Shown: positions 30,385 through 41,689, counted from the first letter of the stretch. The stretch: 64,000 nt of DNA from Apodemia mormo (GCA_036924255.1 JAUPFN010000027.1:8015735-8079734); one strand, 5' to 3'. Numbers and translations are program-made. Notes: generated by a model not told the origin, from the letters alone.

Positions 30385-30597
30385 AACCGAGTTTTTTTTA
30401 TTTATTTTTTCACGGGACAAATTACACTTACTGATCTAACCCCAAAGTAAGCAAATTATTTGCTTGTGCTCTGGGGGTTAGTCAATTATACTAATATATA
30501 GAAGTACATATATAAATACAAGAATATCGAACCCGAGCCCCGTCGATTGCGTAGTCAGGGTTGCTAACCACTCGACCAAGGGGCGACCGGTAAAATG
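30385..30597 (-). mobile_element. tRNA-derived SINE S3, RyR intron 1
   Basis: - copy with CTAACCACTCGACCAAGGGG head complement and a body matching 18289-18562 (CAAATTATTTGCTTG). Confidence 0.72.
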
Positions 30598-30649
30598 AAA
30601 AGAATGTGACAGCATACTATTTAGGATGGTCCTGAGCTTAGACAATGTT

Positions 30650-30812
30650 TGTCCATAAGTCCCACGATGTGATAGGTGGCACTTATCCAATCCCGGCCAA
30701 TGTTGTTTATGCAAGAAAACTAAAAAAAAAAACACATTTCTAAATTATCGGGGAGTCGAACCCAGGACCTTATGGGGTAACACCGGGCCACTACGTTACA
30801 GAGAGAATTGAC
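30650..30812 (-). mobile_element. tRNA-derived SINE S2, partial
   Basis: Retains ATGTGATAGGTGGCA, the head complement GAGTCGAACCCAGGACCTTA and GGGCCACTACGTTACAGAG. Confidence 0.65.
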
Positions 30813-31307
30813 TTAGAGATAGGTCTAGGTAGAAAAATTAGACGTAGTACACTAACGTCTAGTTTTTTGTAAGTACATAGAAAAGCTTTTCAAAATAAAT
30901 TTCGTCCATCAGTTTCCGCTTTCGTGACTCAAACTATAAATAAACAGGTGTGGATGACATTTGTTCAGAAACTCTGCCAACTCCCAGGTCTTATTCAGTA
31001 CACATAAGCTAAAAATATTATGAAATTTATAAGCAAATAATAAACGAACTATTTTTTTTTTTTTTGTAATAGCTTATCAGTTACTTTTAAAAAGACATTT
31101 TTCAAGAAACATTACCAATTTCTAGCACCGTATCTATCAAATTTATTAAGACGCTCTATGCCTTCATACAAAGTAAATATTAATAAACTTAAGACACAAA
31201 TTTTAAAATGGCTTCAGCTAATTGATTATTATACTTTGGAAAACATTATCTATGCACATGTGTAGCTTTTGGGGGCATTATTCTCATGCAACACTCAGAT
31301 GCATAAA

Positions 31308-31412
31308 CACATACACATACACACACTCTCTCTCGCGCACAAACACACACACACATACACAAACACACACACACACACACTCATACACATACTACCAAAA
31401 AAAAACACACAC
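31308..31412. repeat. (CA)n-rich microsatellite
   Basis: CACACA runs broken by CATACA and CTCTCTCTCG. It explains a Thr/His-rich chance reading frame here. Confidence 0.9.
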
Positions 31413-31709
31413 ATACTATACAAGGATAGCAACTATGTATTATAATGTTACACTTTTTTGTATTTAAATAACTACATGTGGAATAAATGTATGTGAGATT
31501 ACTAATGCACTTAGAAATTAGTTATTAAAACTGTTGAACCTTAGGGAAGGATCTAACCTCTATGACACGGGTTATCCTAGTATAGAGGTTAGAGCTCCAC
31601 AATGATTTTTTTATTTACTGTGTAATAAATAAATAAATAAAAAATAAATAAATTGATATAATAATAGTTATAATTGTAGTTAGTGTAAATTGTAGTTAGT
31701 TAGTTAGGT

Positions 31710-31943
31710 TTATCTCCTGATAGAAAGAGAACTTTCTCCTATAGACACCAAAGATGTTAATGGTGCGTTGCTGTGTTATGGGTAATGCCACTTGCATAAG
31801 TTAACCAGCAACCATACCCTAGGAGGGTATGGTTGAGGGTAACGCAACACGACAGTGACAAACACTGACGCTATTGTGGCAGGAATAGGTAAGACGGTGT
31901 ACTAAATACTAGGGCGAGACATTGCAGAACTATATCACCTTTA
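31710..31943 (-). mobile_element. S1 SINE-like fragment interrupted at the MITE
   Basis: - strand body with TAGACACCAAAGATGTTAAT and GACGCTATTGTGGCAGGAAT. It breaks off at the palindromic MITE that starts at 31944. Confidence 0.65.
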
Positions 31944-32190
31944 AGCCCCGTTTTCACTTTGATTAGTGCGAGTGTGAGTGTTTAATGCAGGTGCTTAGTG
32001 TTAAGCCAAAAGTACGTGAAGACTGCCGTGGATCAGTGCGAGTGATTCGTAATGAATGTAGTAAAAGTGAATAGATGCTGATTACTTATCACTCGCACTG
32101 ATCAACGGCTGTCTTCACGTATTTTTATCTTAATACTAAGCACCTGCATTAAACAGTCACTCTCGTACTAATCAAAGTGAAAAGGGGGCT
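31944..32190. mobile_element. Palindromic MITE with TTA duplication
   Basis: 247 bp that folds back over most of its length (ends AGCCCCGTTTTCAC and complement) and is flanked by TTA (31941-31943, 32191-32193). A truncated relative lies at 37358-37507 in RyR intron 3. Confidence 0.75.
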
Positions 32191-32240
32191 TTACACCCAG
32201 GAACGCGTCAACAATACCGGCGCTATTGCTGTAGGAATAA

Positions 32241-32292
32241 GTAAAGAGTTGACACTACACCTGGTGACCCAGGTGTAGTGTCAACTCTTTAC
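32241..32292. repeat. Perfect 24-bp hairpin
   Basis: Arm GTAAAGAGTTGACACTACAC plus CTGG (32241-32264) pairs perfectly with 32269-32292 around the loop TGAC. It lies between the TTA-flanked MITE and an S1 copy in RyR intron 1. Confidence 0.9.
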
Positions 32293-32404
32293 GTGGTGTA
32301 GTACAACTCGTTACGAGTGGTAAGTAGTAACTCTTTGCCTGGGTGACGATCGGAGTGGTTTTCACGTATCTCGAAATGCGCAATTATCGTAATTGTTTAG
32401 TTTC

Positions 32405-32772
32405 TCTGTGTTGGTTCTGTTCTCCTTTGAAGAAAAGACCAACTGCCGTTCTGCTAGGCAGGTCGTAAAAGGCGACCTATTGGCTCTCCAAGACACTACC
32501 ATCGTGACTACTAGGTGGTATAGTTCTGCATTGTTTCGCCCGGGTCTGTCACCACCGCCTTACCTATTCCTGCCGCAATAGCGTCAGTGCTTGTCACTGT
32601 CGTGTTCCGGTTTGGAGGGTAAGGTAGCCGGTAAACTTATGCATGTGGCATTAGACCTCGCCACAAGATAGCAACGCACCATTAACATCTTTGGTGTCTA
32701 TAGGCGATGGTTGACTCTTTCCATCAGGAGACCCATATGCTTGTTTGCTATCTTATGATATAAAATAAAAAG
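32405..32772 (+). mobile_element. S1 SINE-like copy, full length
   Basis: Head TGTTGGTTCTGTTCTCCTTT to tail TATCTTATGATATAAAATAA, few differences from the family consensus seen in this window. Confidence 0.85.
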
Positions 32773-32796
32773 TTATTGCAATAAAATTAACTGCCG

Positions 32797-32959
32797 TGTA
32801 TATTAGTAGCAGTCATTGCCGCTTGTTTATTTTTGGTGCTGTGAAATCGCAAAAAGTGTATCAAGTGACCAGCAAGCAATTTGCGTCGTTTTTAATGTTT
32901 TTTTTTACGTTTAAGAGTCATTGCTTATCGCTAGCGGATTGCAAATTTTAGGTGATACG
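32797..32959 (+). mobile_element. Repeat family Y (MITE-like), copy 1, RyR intron 1
   Basis: Shares GTATATTAGTAGCAGTCATT at one end and TTTTAGGTGATACG at the other with 36861-37024 in opposite orientation, plus several internal words. Non-coding. Confidence 0.6.
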
Positions 32960-32989
32960 ACGGGAAAGAAGAATTTCGCTACGTCGAAC

Positions 32990-33063
32990 CTGTTGACACT
33001 AGCTCAGTGGTAGAGCGTCCTGGCTTTAGGGAGAGGGACGCAGGTTCAAATCCTGCGTGTCGA
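32990..33063 (+). mobile_element. tRNA-like sequence (S4 family), copy 3
   Basis: Best T-stem of the three: GCAGG, TTCAAAT, CCTGC. The acceptor stem has one change (TTGACAC). Followed by TATTTTTCTTTGTTGTTT like the other copies. Confidence 0.6.
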
Positions 33064-33107
33064 TATTTTTCTTTGTTGTTTCAAAGTTTTTCACGTCTGC
33101 AGGATTT

Positions 33108-33212
33108 GTACCATTTAATAGTTACGATGGTAGTGACACGTATAGGCAATCGTTTTTACGATCTGCCGGGCAGAACGGCAGATAGCCTATTGTTATAAAA
33201 GGAGCCCAGACT
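33108..33212 (-). mobile_element. S1 head fragment
   Basis: Contains GATGGTAGTGACACGTATAG and GGCAGAACGGCAGATAGCC in - orientation. Confidence 0.6.
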
Positions 33213-33699
33213 TCCGGTTAAACTTTTTGAAAACTGTTGAAGGATACAAAGATCCTCTAACTAGATATTTCGAATGTTTCTCCGTACAACAGCAAAATTG
33301 AAAATGGATAGTTATTATGCGTTCCAACTGAGAATAGGACTGTCAGGATGACATATTGCTTGGTTTGTTCTTGTTGTATTTTTTCTCCATGGAATACCAT
33401 GGTCAATTGTATAACATGTGAACTAAATACGAGCCAAAAAAAGTTTGCGCGTCTCTCGCGAAATCCTCGCGCATTCCCGAGAATTCCTCTAGCTACTGAC
33501 GGTGCCCTCAGTGAACCCTCGGCAAATTGTCATAAAGTTGCTGCTGCTATGCTATGTATAATTTCATTGCAAAAAGTCGCTTCCGGTCGATTCCGCGGCT
33601 GTGTAAATTGAGACAGGCTACTTTTTATCCCGGATGAATTAGTTGTTCCCGCGGGATTCACAAAAACTTATAATGCAGAAGGCTGTAGGTGTAGCTATA

Positions 33700-33932
33700 G
33701 CGGTCACTACCATTGTGAATACAAGGTGGTAGAGTTTATAGCCGCAATAGCGTCAATATTTCTCATTATCGTGTTCCGGTTTGGAGCGTAAGGTAGCCGG
33801 CAGCCTTATGCATGTGGCATTGCCATCCCGCCACACGGATAGCAACGCAACATTAATATCTTTGGTGTCTATAAGCGATGGTTGGTCTTTCCATCAGGAG
33901 AGCCATCTGGTTGTTTACTATCTTATGATTAA
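33700..33932 (+). mobile_element. S1 SINE-like copy, 5'-truncated
   Basis: Starts at GGTCACTACCATTGTGAAT and ends in TACTATCTTATGATTAAAAG. Confidence 0.7.
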
Positions 33933-34004
33933 AAGAACTAAAATTTTATAAAGAAAATTTAGATAATTCTATATTTTTGATCGATTAGTTTTACAAAAAC
34001 TTCA

Positions 34005-34265
34005 TCCATACTATTTCCATACTAGTTTCCATACTAATATTATAAATGCGAAAGTCTGTCTGTCTATTATGCATTTACGGCTAAATCACTGGACCGATTT
34101 TCATGCAATGTGGCATGGAAATGGTTGAAGATTCGGGGTCAAAAATAGGCTTTTTTTTTCAAAAATCAACCCCTAAGCGGCTGAAACAGGGAATGAAATT
34201 TGTATGAGAAACTATATCGACGACATGTTAATCTACTCGCGGGCGAAGCTGCGCGGGTCAGCTAG
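34005..34265 (+). mobile_element. Helitron-like element just upstream of RyR exon 2
   Basis: Starts with A|TCCATACTA, a word present three times in 34005-34036, followed by ATATTATAAATGCG. Ends GGTCAGCTAG|T with a GC-rich segment before it. It ends 74 bp before exon 2. Confidence 0.65.
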
Positions 34266-34339
34266 TATATCTATAGTTTCGATATTGTACATTAGGACAG
34301 TTGGTTTGCTCTATGATTAATATGATATATTACTTACAG

Positions 34340-34489
34340 GAAGATATGGTGTGCCTGTCCTGCACAGCCACAGGAGAACGCGTGTGTCTGGCAGCAGAGG
34401 GTTTCGGTAACCGCCACTGCTTCCTCGAGAACATCGCAGATAAGAACATACCACCGGATTTGTCGCAGTGTGTTTTTGTTATTGAGCAG
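34340..34489 (+). CDS. RyR: Ryanodine receptor coding exon 2 (residues 20-69)
   Basis: Fifty codons between a TTACAG acceptor and a GTAAAT donor, phase 0 at both ends. The translation begins EDMVCLSCTATGERVCLAAE and ends in CVFVIEQ, which I recognise as the first beta-strands of the RyR N-terminal trefoil. The exon follows an 11.8-kb intron filled with mobile elements. The 3' end of one Helitron-like element lies only 74 bp upstream of the exon. Confidence 0.97.
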
Positions 34490-34949
34490 GTAAATATATA
34501 AAAACAGTTTTGGATAGTATTAACGTGAAGTTGTTTGGCCGAATAAAACACTTGAATCACTTTTACACGCACAATATAATTTTGGGCAGAGTAACGCCCT
34601 CAACAAACGATAGAATTACAATGAATCGAAAACATGATGTCCCCGCTTATTTATACCATTCGTTATCTATTTTATTATGACGTCATAACACAGGTGTGCC
34701 GCACATCTGGCCGGCTAGTAGTTGTCAAGCGCGGTTGATAACAATAGTTATCGAAACTTCAGTGTTTTTATCGATCAAGATTATTCTATCGGTTTTTTTC
34801 GGGTATGAAAAGTGAATGTGAAAGAAGCTTTGTAATTCTACCCAAACGAAGATGCAATTAATCGCAGTGTACTTTTGTAAAATATCCAAGTTAAACTGTT
34901 TTTAAAGAATATCTGAAACGAATGTGTTTGTTTTATACACACACGCACA

Positions 34950-35035
34950 TTAGAGGCCATCCATAAATTACCTACGTGACAAAAAATTTAGGCTATTTTG
35001 ACCTGTGACAAGGACGAGGACCACCTCGACACAGG
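34950..35035. mobile_element. Truncated GGCCATCC-type MITE in RyR intron 2
   Basis: Starts near ATTAGAGGCCATCCATAAAT, like the ends of the 13008 and 14275 elements, but only part of the element remains and the right terminus is not recognisable. Confidence 0.5.
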
Positions 35036-35056
35036 TTGTCACACTTATGATACCCC

Positions 35057-35690
35057 CTTCTGGTGGGGTGTAAAATATTTCAAATTTATATTAAGAAGCA
35101 ATTAAATTAAAACAACACTCTTTCCAATTTACACTCGCCACTCGCCAATGACTTGAATCTACAAAAGCCTTATATTTTTTTTCATATCATAACATAGCAA
35201 ACAAGCAGATGGGTCTCCTGATGGAAAGAATCAACCATCGCCTATAGACACCAAAGGTGTTAATGGTGCGTTGCTATCTTGTGGCGAGGTCTTATGCCAT
35301 ATGCATAAGTTTACCAGCTACCTTACCCTCCAAACCGGAACACGACAGCGACAAGCACTTACTTTATTGCGGCAGGAATAGGTAAGGCGGTGGTACCAGA
35401 CCCGGGCGAGACAATGCTGAACTCTACCACCTAGTAGCCACGATGTTTGTGACTCGTATAACCAATCGGGGTGTCAAATATTTCAGTATTATATTAAGAA
35501 GCAATTAAATTAAAACAACACTCTTTCCTATTTGCACTCGCCACTCGCCAACGACTTAAATCTACAAAAACCTTATAAATATGTAAATATAAATAGACAC
35601 AGTGACAAGCACTGACGCTTTTGTGGCAAGAATATGTAAGGTGGTGGTGCCAGACACGCGAGACACTGCAGAACTCTACCATCTATTACA
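35057..35690 (+). repeat. Segmental tandem duplication in RyR intron 2
   Basis: About 115 bp (35057-35172, with AGAAGCAATTAAATTAAAAC) recurs at 35468-35585. Each copy is followed by S1 sequence, complete the first time and only a fragment the second (about 35598-35690). The unit flank-plus-SINE was evidently duplicated, followed by deletion. Confidence 0.7.
35178..35468 (-). mobile_element. S1 SINE-like copy in RyR intron 2
   Basis: Tail complement TTTTTTCATATCATAACATA to ...GACTCGTATAACCAATCGG. Lies between two copies of a ~115-bp flank (see the duplication entry). Confidence 0.75.
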
Positions 35691-36345
35691 ATGATTATAT
35701 TAATTTACCAAACAATTACTATGGCAGGGCTTTTCATACACGCTGTATATAATTTTATCTATGTGCTGTCTGTTGGCAATCAAAATAAATAAATAAATAG
35801 AGATATATGACCATAGGCGTATTTAAAAGGAGGGGAGGGCTGGGTGAGCCTAGTTCTAGCCTGGACACCTATTAATTTTTAGGGATCCGTCCCTTAATTG
35901 AGAAAACGACACCTTTATAGAATCACATGGTTGTCCGTTTGCCCGTATTTATGTCACACATTTTGCTATTTTAAAATGGAATCAAAACCTATAAGGTACT
36001 GTCTGTTGACCTGGAATTATGAAATTTGACAAGAAGTAATAATGTCTTACAGCACAAGTAAAGGAAAAAATCGAAAATTGTATTCTTTTAGTTACGTCAC
36101 AAAATAAATACAAGTTTATACGGAATCCTCGGTTGCGAGTCAAACTTGCACTTCACCGTCTTTTTTTTGTAATGAGACCCAGACCCCCCAAAAAATAACT
36201 CTAGATACGCCAGCGTACATTATTATGACATTCAATTATCTAGTTAAAATTTATCAACGCATCTTATTCCTGTTTAAATTACTCCATAAAAATATACATA
36301 ACAATCTCTTAAAAACATTTTATCAGTGATATTTTTATTTAACAG

Positions 36346-36399
36346 GCATTATCAGTACGAGCTCTCCAGGAATTAGTGACGGCAGCTGGTTCAGAAACG
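36346..36399 (+). CDS. RyR: Ryanodine receptor coding exon 3 (residues 70-87)
   Basis: Eighteen codons translating as ALSVRALQELVTAAGSET, between an AACAG acceptor and a GTAAGT donor, phase 0 at both ends. It continues exon 2 without loss of frame and forms the helix-like segment of the N-terminal domain. Intron 2 upstream (1.9 kb) contains one S1 SINE unit and its partial tandem duplicate. Intron 3 downstream is the longest complete intron here, at 17.2 kb. Confidence 0.96.
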
Positions 36400-36860
36400 G
36401 TAAGTCATATAAACGTCTTATAACCTAGTGTATAAATGTTCAATTTGTAAGATTAACAAACCTCTCCAAAATAAACTATACCTTTAAATAATTTTCAATA
36501 AATGTTATTAAACTAAAATTAAATTTTTTATCAGGTTATCGCTTTGTATAATGCTAAAATATGTTCGCGGTGTATGTTATCTGAATATGTTCTCTGATGA
36601 AGAGTGAATAGATAAATTCTAGCTCAGCATCCAACTTATGTTTGGTTCCTATATCAGTAAAACGACTCGTTTTATTTACGGGTAGTAACATTTTTAACGA
36701 GACGTATTCTAAGCTGTTCCTATAAATGTTAAATTACCAAATGTTCAAATGATTTGTGGAATGCTTCCTTGTTATTAAATTGTTTGCTAATGATTACTGC
36801 TATGAGTGACGAATCGTTGATTGTTGGACCATGCATTAGATCCCAGCTGCGATCAGAATG

Positions 36861-37024
36861 CGTATCACCTAAAATTTGCAATCCGCCAGCGATCAACGAT
36901 GACGCTTAAACATTACCAATAAATCACCAAAAACGTCGCCAATTGCTTGCTGTTCGCTGGATGCATTTTTTGCGATGACACAGCACAAAAAATAATCAAG
37001 TGACAATGACTGCAACTAATATAC
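36861..37024 (-). mobile_element. Repeat family Y, copy 2, RyR intron 3
   Basis: Reverse-oriented relative of 32797-32959. It lies about 460 bp downstream of exon 3. Confidence 0.6.
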
Positions 37025-37357
37025 TAAGCTATTATGTGTCGCAATTATTACAATTGCGCATTGCGAGATAGATACGTGACACCTCACGGATCTGAGTGCC
37101 ATTATTACAAGTTATTGATAAATCGTTAGCTATTTTACTTATTAAATATTGCTTTATTTCTTATATGTACATAAAAGTTTAATAAAAAAAAAATTTAAAA
37201 CTCCAAAAGTACATGCCTCGTATTGTTCGTTTAGTTTAAAAGATAAAAAATAATTGACGAATTACTTGTAAAACAGGTAAATCATTTCATTGTTATTATT
37301 TATTTGAATATTTCGTCTAACTTGCGCTCTGTTGGCGCTTGACGTTTACTAAAGATC

Positions 37358-37507
37358 CAGTTACACTTTGATTAGTTTGATTGTCTCTTGCAGGTGCTTA
37401 GTATTAAGCAAATACGCGTGTAGACAGCCATTGATTAGTGCGAGTGGATATTTACTTAACTACGCTGATTACTAATCACTCGCACTAATCAACGGCTGTC
37501 TACGCAT
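37358..37507. mobile_element. Truncated copy of the 31944-32190 MITE
   Basis: Shares CACTTTGATTAG, GGTGCTTAGTATTAAG and the central CACTCGCACTAATCAACGGC with the intron 1 copy. The distal half of the right arm is missing. Confidence 0.65.
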
Positions 37508-37736
37508 CACGATTACAAACAAAGTGTTACCGGGGCCGTAGGCAGTCACTTTTACCGAAATACACAGAGCTATAATAGTTAATAATTGACTAGCTATCTC
37601 CTTTCTGATTGGTCGGAAAAAAGCGCGTGAGCTTTCTTCATCTAATGACATCAAAATGTTTAAACCGTCAAAAAATGACTGACGCACTGTTAGAACCTCA
37701 CTGACGATAACATTATTTTTTGTATTTTATTAAACA

Positions 37737-37973
37737 CTAGCGGTGCCTGCAACTTCGTCCGCGTTGAAAAAAATCTAAAATAAAAGTCCCGGGGTTTTAC
37801 TCGTATAGTTCCTGTTCCCGTGGGATTTCCGGAATAAAACTATCCTATGTCCTTTCTCGGGTTTAAAACTATATTTTTTCCAAATTTCATCTAAATCGGT
37901 TCTATGATTTAGGCGTAAAGAAGAAGGAGACCGACAGACAGAGTTACTTTCGCATTTATAATGTTAGTATTGA
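37737..37973 (-). mobile_element. Helitron-like element in RyR intron 3
   Basis: On the - strand it begins TCAATACTAACATTATAAAT and ends GGCACCGCTAG|T. It includes the ubiquitous lepidopteran segment with GACAGACAGA and CCGTGGGATTTCC words. Confidence 0.65.
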
Positions 37974-38059
37974 TTATTAAACAACACTGAATTATATTAA
38001 CATACTGCATTTGTAGATGCAACGCGTCAAGCGACAGTAAGAATTATTAGCCATTTTTT

Positions 38060-38290
38060 AATATCATGGAATAGCAAACAAGCTGAAAAAGCTCCTGCTG
38101 GAAAGAGGCAACCACTGCTTATAAGCATCACAGATGTTAATGGTGCACTGCTATCCGTATGACAGGGATAGAAAGTCAAATACATAAGCTTACTGGCTAC
38201 CTTACCCTCTAAACCGAAACACGGCAGCGACAGGCACTAGTATCAAAACCTGGGTGGGACGTTGCTGAACTTTATCACCTAATTAAGGCG
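38060..38290 (-). mobile_element. Degraded S1 SINE-like copy
   Basis: Recognisable by ATAGCAAACAAGC, GATGTTAATGGTGC and CTACCTTACCCTCTAAACC; many substitutions. Confidence 0.6.
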
Positions 38291-38814
38291 AGGTATTTTG
38301 ATGCGCGTCAATTCTATAGGAAATGGGCCGGGCAGCGCGGAATGTTCTGAAACCGTTGGGAAACGTGTTAATTTTCGGATAAATAAATATAGGACTTCAG
38401 CTGAAAACCACAATTTAGTACATTCTTTTTTGTATTTAAAACTAAATATCACCATACAAAAATCATGTGGAAGATTAGAAATATTATGAACAAATTATTT
38501 GATTTAGAGATATTTTAGCCTGTTTTCGGAATTTTATATGATCGAGTAAAGTGCATTCTTTCATGTAATGAGTTAGTACATTCCTTAGATTTTCAGGTAT
38601 TTTTTGTAATTTTTGTAAAATTGTTTGCGTGTGATTTAGCGCGTGATTTAGCGAACCAGTTTTTTTCCGTTTGTCCCGATGCCTCGCCTTAATAGTCATG
38701 TTGTTAGTAACATGTATCAACCTTTTCTTACCTATTACGAGACGCCTAGCAATAAGGCAGTTAATTTTATCTTCGAAACTTTACGCTACGTTAGAAGTAA
38801 AAGGAAGGTAAATT

Positions 38815-39075
38815 TAAAAAATCGATATTTTTTATCCAAGGAAACCAGGTCTCCTCGTTTTGAGGTCCTAGGAACTTTTCTCAACTATTTTCACGGTAAT
38901 GTCAGTATATCTGTATGTAGATACATATGTATGTATATGTGTGAGTGTATGTATGTATGTATGTAAACATCTCATAAATTTTGAACGGCTAGACCTGTCG
39001 AAATGTGGTTGATGGCTTTGATTGGGTTCCGCAAAACTTAAACTTCCTGAAAATCTGCATTGATTCATTCGGTAG
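38815..39075 (+). repeat. Dispersed repeat with GTAT microsatellite, copy 1
   Basis: Shares a GTATGTATG/GTGTG tract, AAACATCTCATAAATTTTG and GATTGGGTTCCGCAAAACTT with 43970-44220. Type unknown. Confidence 0.5.
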
Positions 39076-40127
39076 GTACCTACAGAAGATTTTGAGAAAT
39101 TTTAAAAAACCTCAACAAAAATTTTGACGAACCAAGGTTTTTTTTTAATAATCTCGATTAATGTATCCAGTAATTACAAAACATAACTAGCTTTTTTACT
39201 TAAAAAACTACGTCCAGTGATGCAAATTACACCAATATCCGTTTATTGGTTCGGGAGTTATAATTGACAAAAAAAATTGAATAAAGTATTTTTTGACATA
39301 ATTTTGAGATTATAAAGTAACTTTGTTGTAAACAACATAATTTTAATATTTGTAAATTTGATTCGATTATGATTTCTGTAATGACATTTAACCAAAGAGA
39401 TTAATGTTCTATAGAAGTCATTGCATTTAACGCAAATTTTTAATTAGTAAAAAATGTGGAAATTAGAAATCTATCCTTAGGTATAGATTTTACTCCTTTG
39501 AGCATAGAAGTTTGAAATGGCCTGCAGGCTCATTTTTTAAGGTTGTATATTTTAGCATTTTACAAAGCGATCACCTCATGTTTAGTTTTAAATATGTTTA
39601 ATTGCAATTTTTGTTTTGTTACACTATTTCGTATTTGTGGCGATAACCAAATTCCATTTGTGAATAATATACCCTTTTACATATTGGTATCGTGTTTAAA
39701 TTTTACAGGACAAAGAAAACTTAGTAGTGAGTATATTGTACAGACGACAGTTTGGTAATACACAGTCATGACAAACGATCTTTTTTGTATTAGATATATT
39801 AATATTAATTAGTTTAAAACATAATCAGTAATAATGTTTCAAACGTAGCGTTGCATTGGCTATACCTATACACGTCCGGTATCATTCTCGCCAGAGTCGA
39901 CTCTAGCGAGATTTCATGGACATTATGCTGCGTATACGAATGTCCCGCGAACATTGCGTGCTTGAAACTTATTGTCACATTTCATGTAACTCATAGTAAT
40001 TAATATTTTTCATCTTTGGTATGCCTACTAAAATTTCCAGTAGCAGTTTTGAATAATACAATTTTATAAGCACTTTTAATTTAGATTAATATAGTCGTTT
40101 TTTAGTTCTAATAACGTTGGTTCATTA

Positions 40128-40292
40128 ATGTTCCGTTTTGTTGCTGTCGGTAAATTTATGCACGTGGCATTGCATTGTTATTACATGTATGGTAATGCAC
40201 CATTAACATCTTTGGTGTCTGTATGCGGTGATAATCTTTTTGAATCAGGGGAGCCATTTGATTACTTGCTATTCTATGATACAAAAAGTTTA
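40128..40292 (+). mobile_element. Degraded S1 copy (3' half)
   Basis: Retains CACCATTAACATCTTTGGTG and a CTTGCTATTCTATGATACAA tail. Confidence 0.55.
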
Positions 40293-40339
40293 GTAGAAAG
40301 ACTTGAATATGAATATCATTAGACTGAGCATTTTTCCGC

Positions 40340-40625
40340 GGTAATCTGGATGCTTTTGAAGAAGAGATCTACTTTTTGGCTTCTAGGTCTCTCCTAACAG
40401 CGAGAATAGCTTTAACGTGTAATTACTACTGCGGCTACTAGCTAAGTGGTTAAGTTTTATGCTCTGTCTTCCATCTGACCTATTCCTGTCGCAATAGCAT
40501 CATTGCTTGTCGCTACCATGTTTTGACTTAGAGGGTAACATAACCATTAAATTTGTGTAAGTAACATTATATTATTGCCATATAAATATCAACGTCTCCT
40601 CAAGATCTTGGTTTTTGTAGGAAAA
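40340..40625 (+). mobile_element. Very old S1 copy
   Basis: Order of landmarks preserved (CTTTTGAAGAAGAG, CTATTCCTGTCGCAATAGC, TTGCTTGTCGC, AGAGGGTAA) but strongly diverged. Confidence 0.45.
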
Positions 40626-40784
40626 CACTCCACTGCATCTCCTATTTTAGGACTTGGCAACTGGCCTTTGATTTTGATTATGTCCCTTGCTGTATGATCT
40701 GACGGGCTCTCTGAGATCTAAAGCAATTTTAGAAGCTTATGTTTACACTACTAATTCATGTTATATAGTTAAGACCATACTCGG

Positions 40785-41640
40785 TAGCACAATTTCTTTT
40801 GTCGGAGTACATCAAGGCTAAGTTTCAAGCCCATTTCTATTTTACGTTTAAGTATTTTCAGCTTAAATAGAACAGTCATGGTTGCTAAATAGAAAAATAG
40901 GCGTCTCATGAGACAGGCAAACAGATAGACGGTGGCACTTAAGAGCGGAGATCTAAAGCTGAATATAGCAAGAACTGAGTTATGACTTGCAACATAATGG
41001 ATTCAATGGACAGAGCACAGATCAATTCAAATGCCTAGTGCCCGTGTTTCTTGCATGGTGATATTCATCATGAGTCATGACTTCGAAACCAGAAGCTAGA
41101 AAAATAAAAGCAGGAAAGCGGACCCTGGATTTCTTCGTACCAAAGTGATTCCTCGCTACTACTCCACCGGGACTAATATACGATTATAATAGTACCTCCT
41201 CAAAGCTCGGTGCTGTGATAAATACTGTTTCATCTGCACATTAATGATGTGCTGCAATATAAGAACGATCTGCTATGTACAATACCTCTGAAAACTTATG
41301 AAGAACACGGAAGCAAGGGCTATGAGGGTGAGAATATACTTGTGTCTATAATTGAGACATACCTGGAGAAGGTTTCTAAGTAGGGGAATTTTTAGGAGTT
41401 AAAAGTAATGAGATTTTTTTTTCTATGATAAATACGAGCCTTTGCGTTATCATCTGTGAAACCATTCGCACTCTTGGTGTCAAAATAGCAAGGAAGAATT
41501 CTATGAAACTCACTGTATCGTTTTAGATAAAATTTCATATTTGGCTTCCTTTTCTACTTTACGAAGCACATGTTTGGCCATAGACACTGTTTCTTAGGGC
41601 TGCTTCTGCAGCACACCAGTATAGCAATAACACAGGTTTC
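40785..41640 (+). pseudogene. Decayed non-LTR retrotransposon reverse transcriptase fragment
   Basis: In one frame, 40790-40850 reads like the RT motif VGVHQG followed by a stop and SPFLFY. About 100 bases further on, DLKLNIARTEL resembles the later LK...KTE motif of non-LTR RTs. The FADD box between them is lost, and there are several stops and frameshifts. It is probably an old LINE remnant, class uncertain. It lies in RyR intron 3 between two S1 copies. Confidence 0.5.
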
Positions 41641-41689
41641 AGTTTCGAAGACGAAATTAAGGTATTCAATTTACAAAATTACCGCACTG

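Larger units (their letters stand above)
34490..36345 (+). other. RyR intron 2
   Basis: 1,856 bp. Contains a truncated MITE (34950), the duplicated flank-plus-S1 unit (35057-35690) and otherwise unassigned sequence. Confidence 0.85.

Noticed and set aside
31222..31467. 81-codon His/Thr-rich ORF
   Set aside because: Translation of a (CA)n microsatellite.
33348..33611. 87-codon + ORF with Cys-rich start in intron 1
   Set aside because: No recognised domain or splice context, and the following sequence is repeat-derived.
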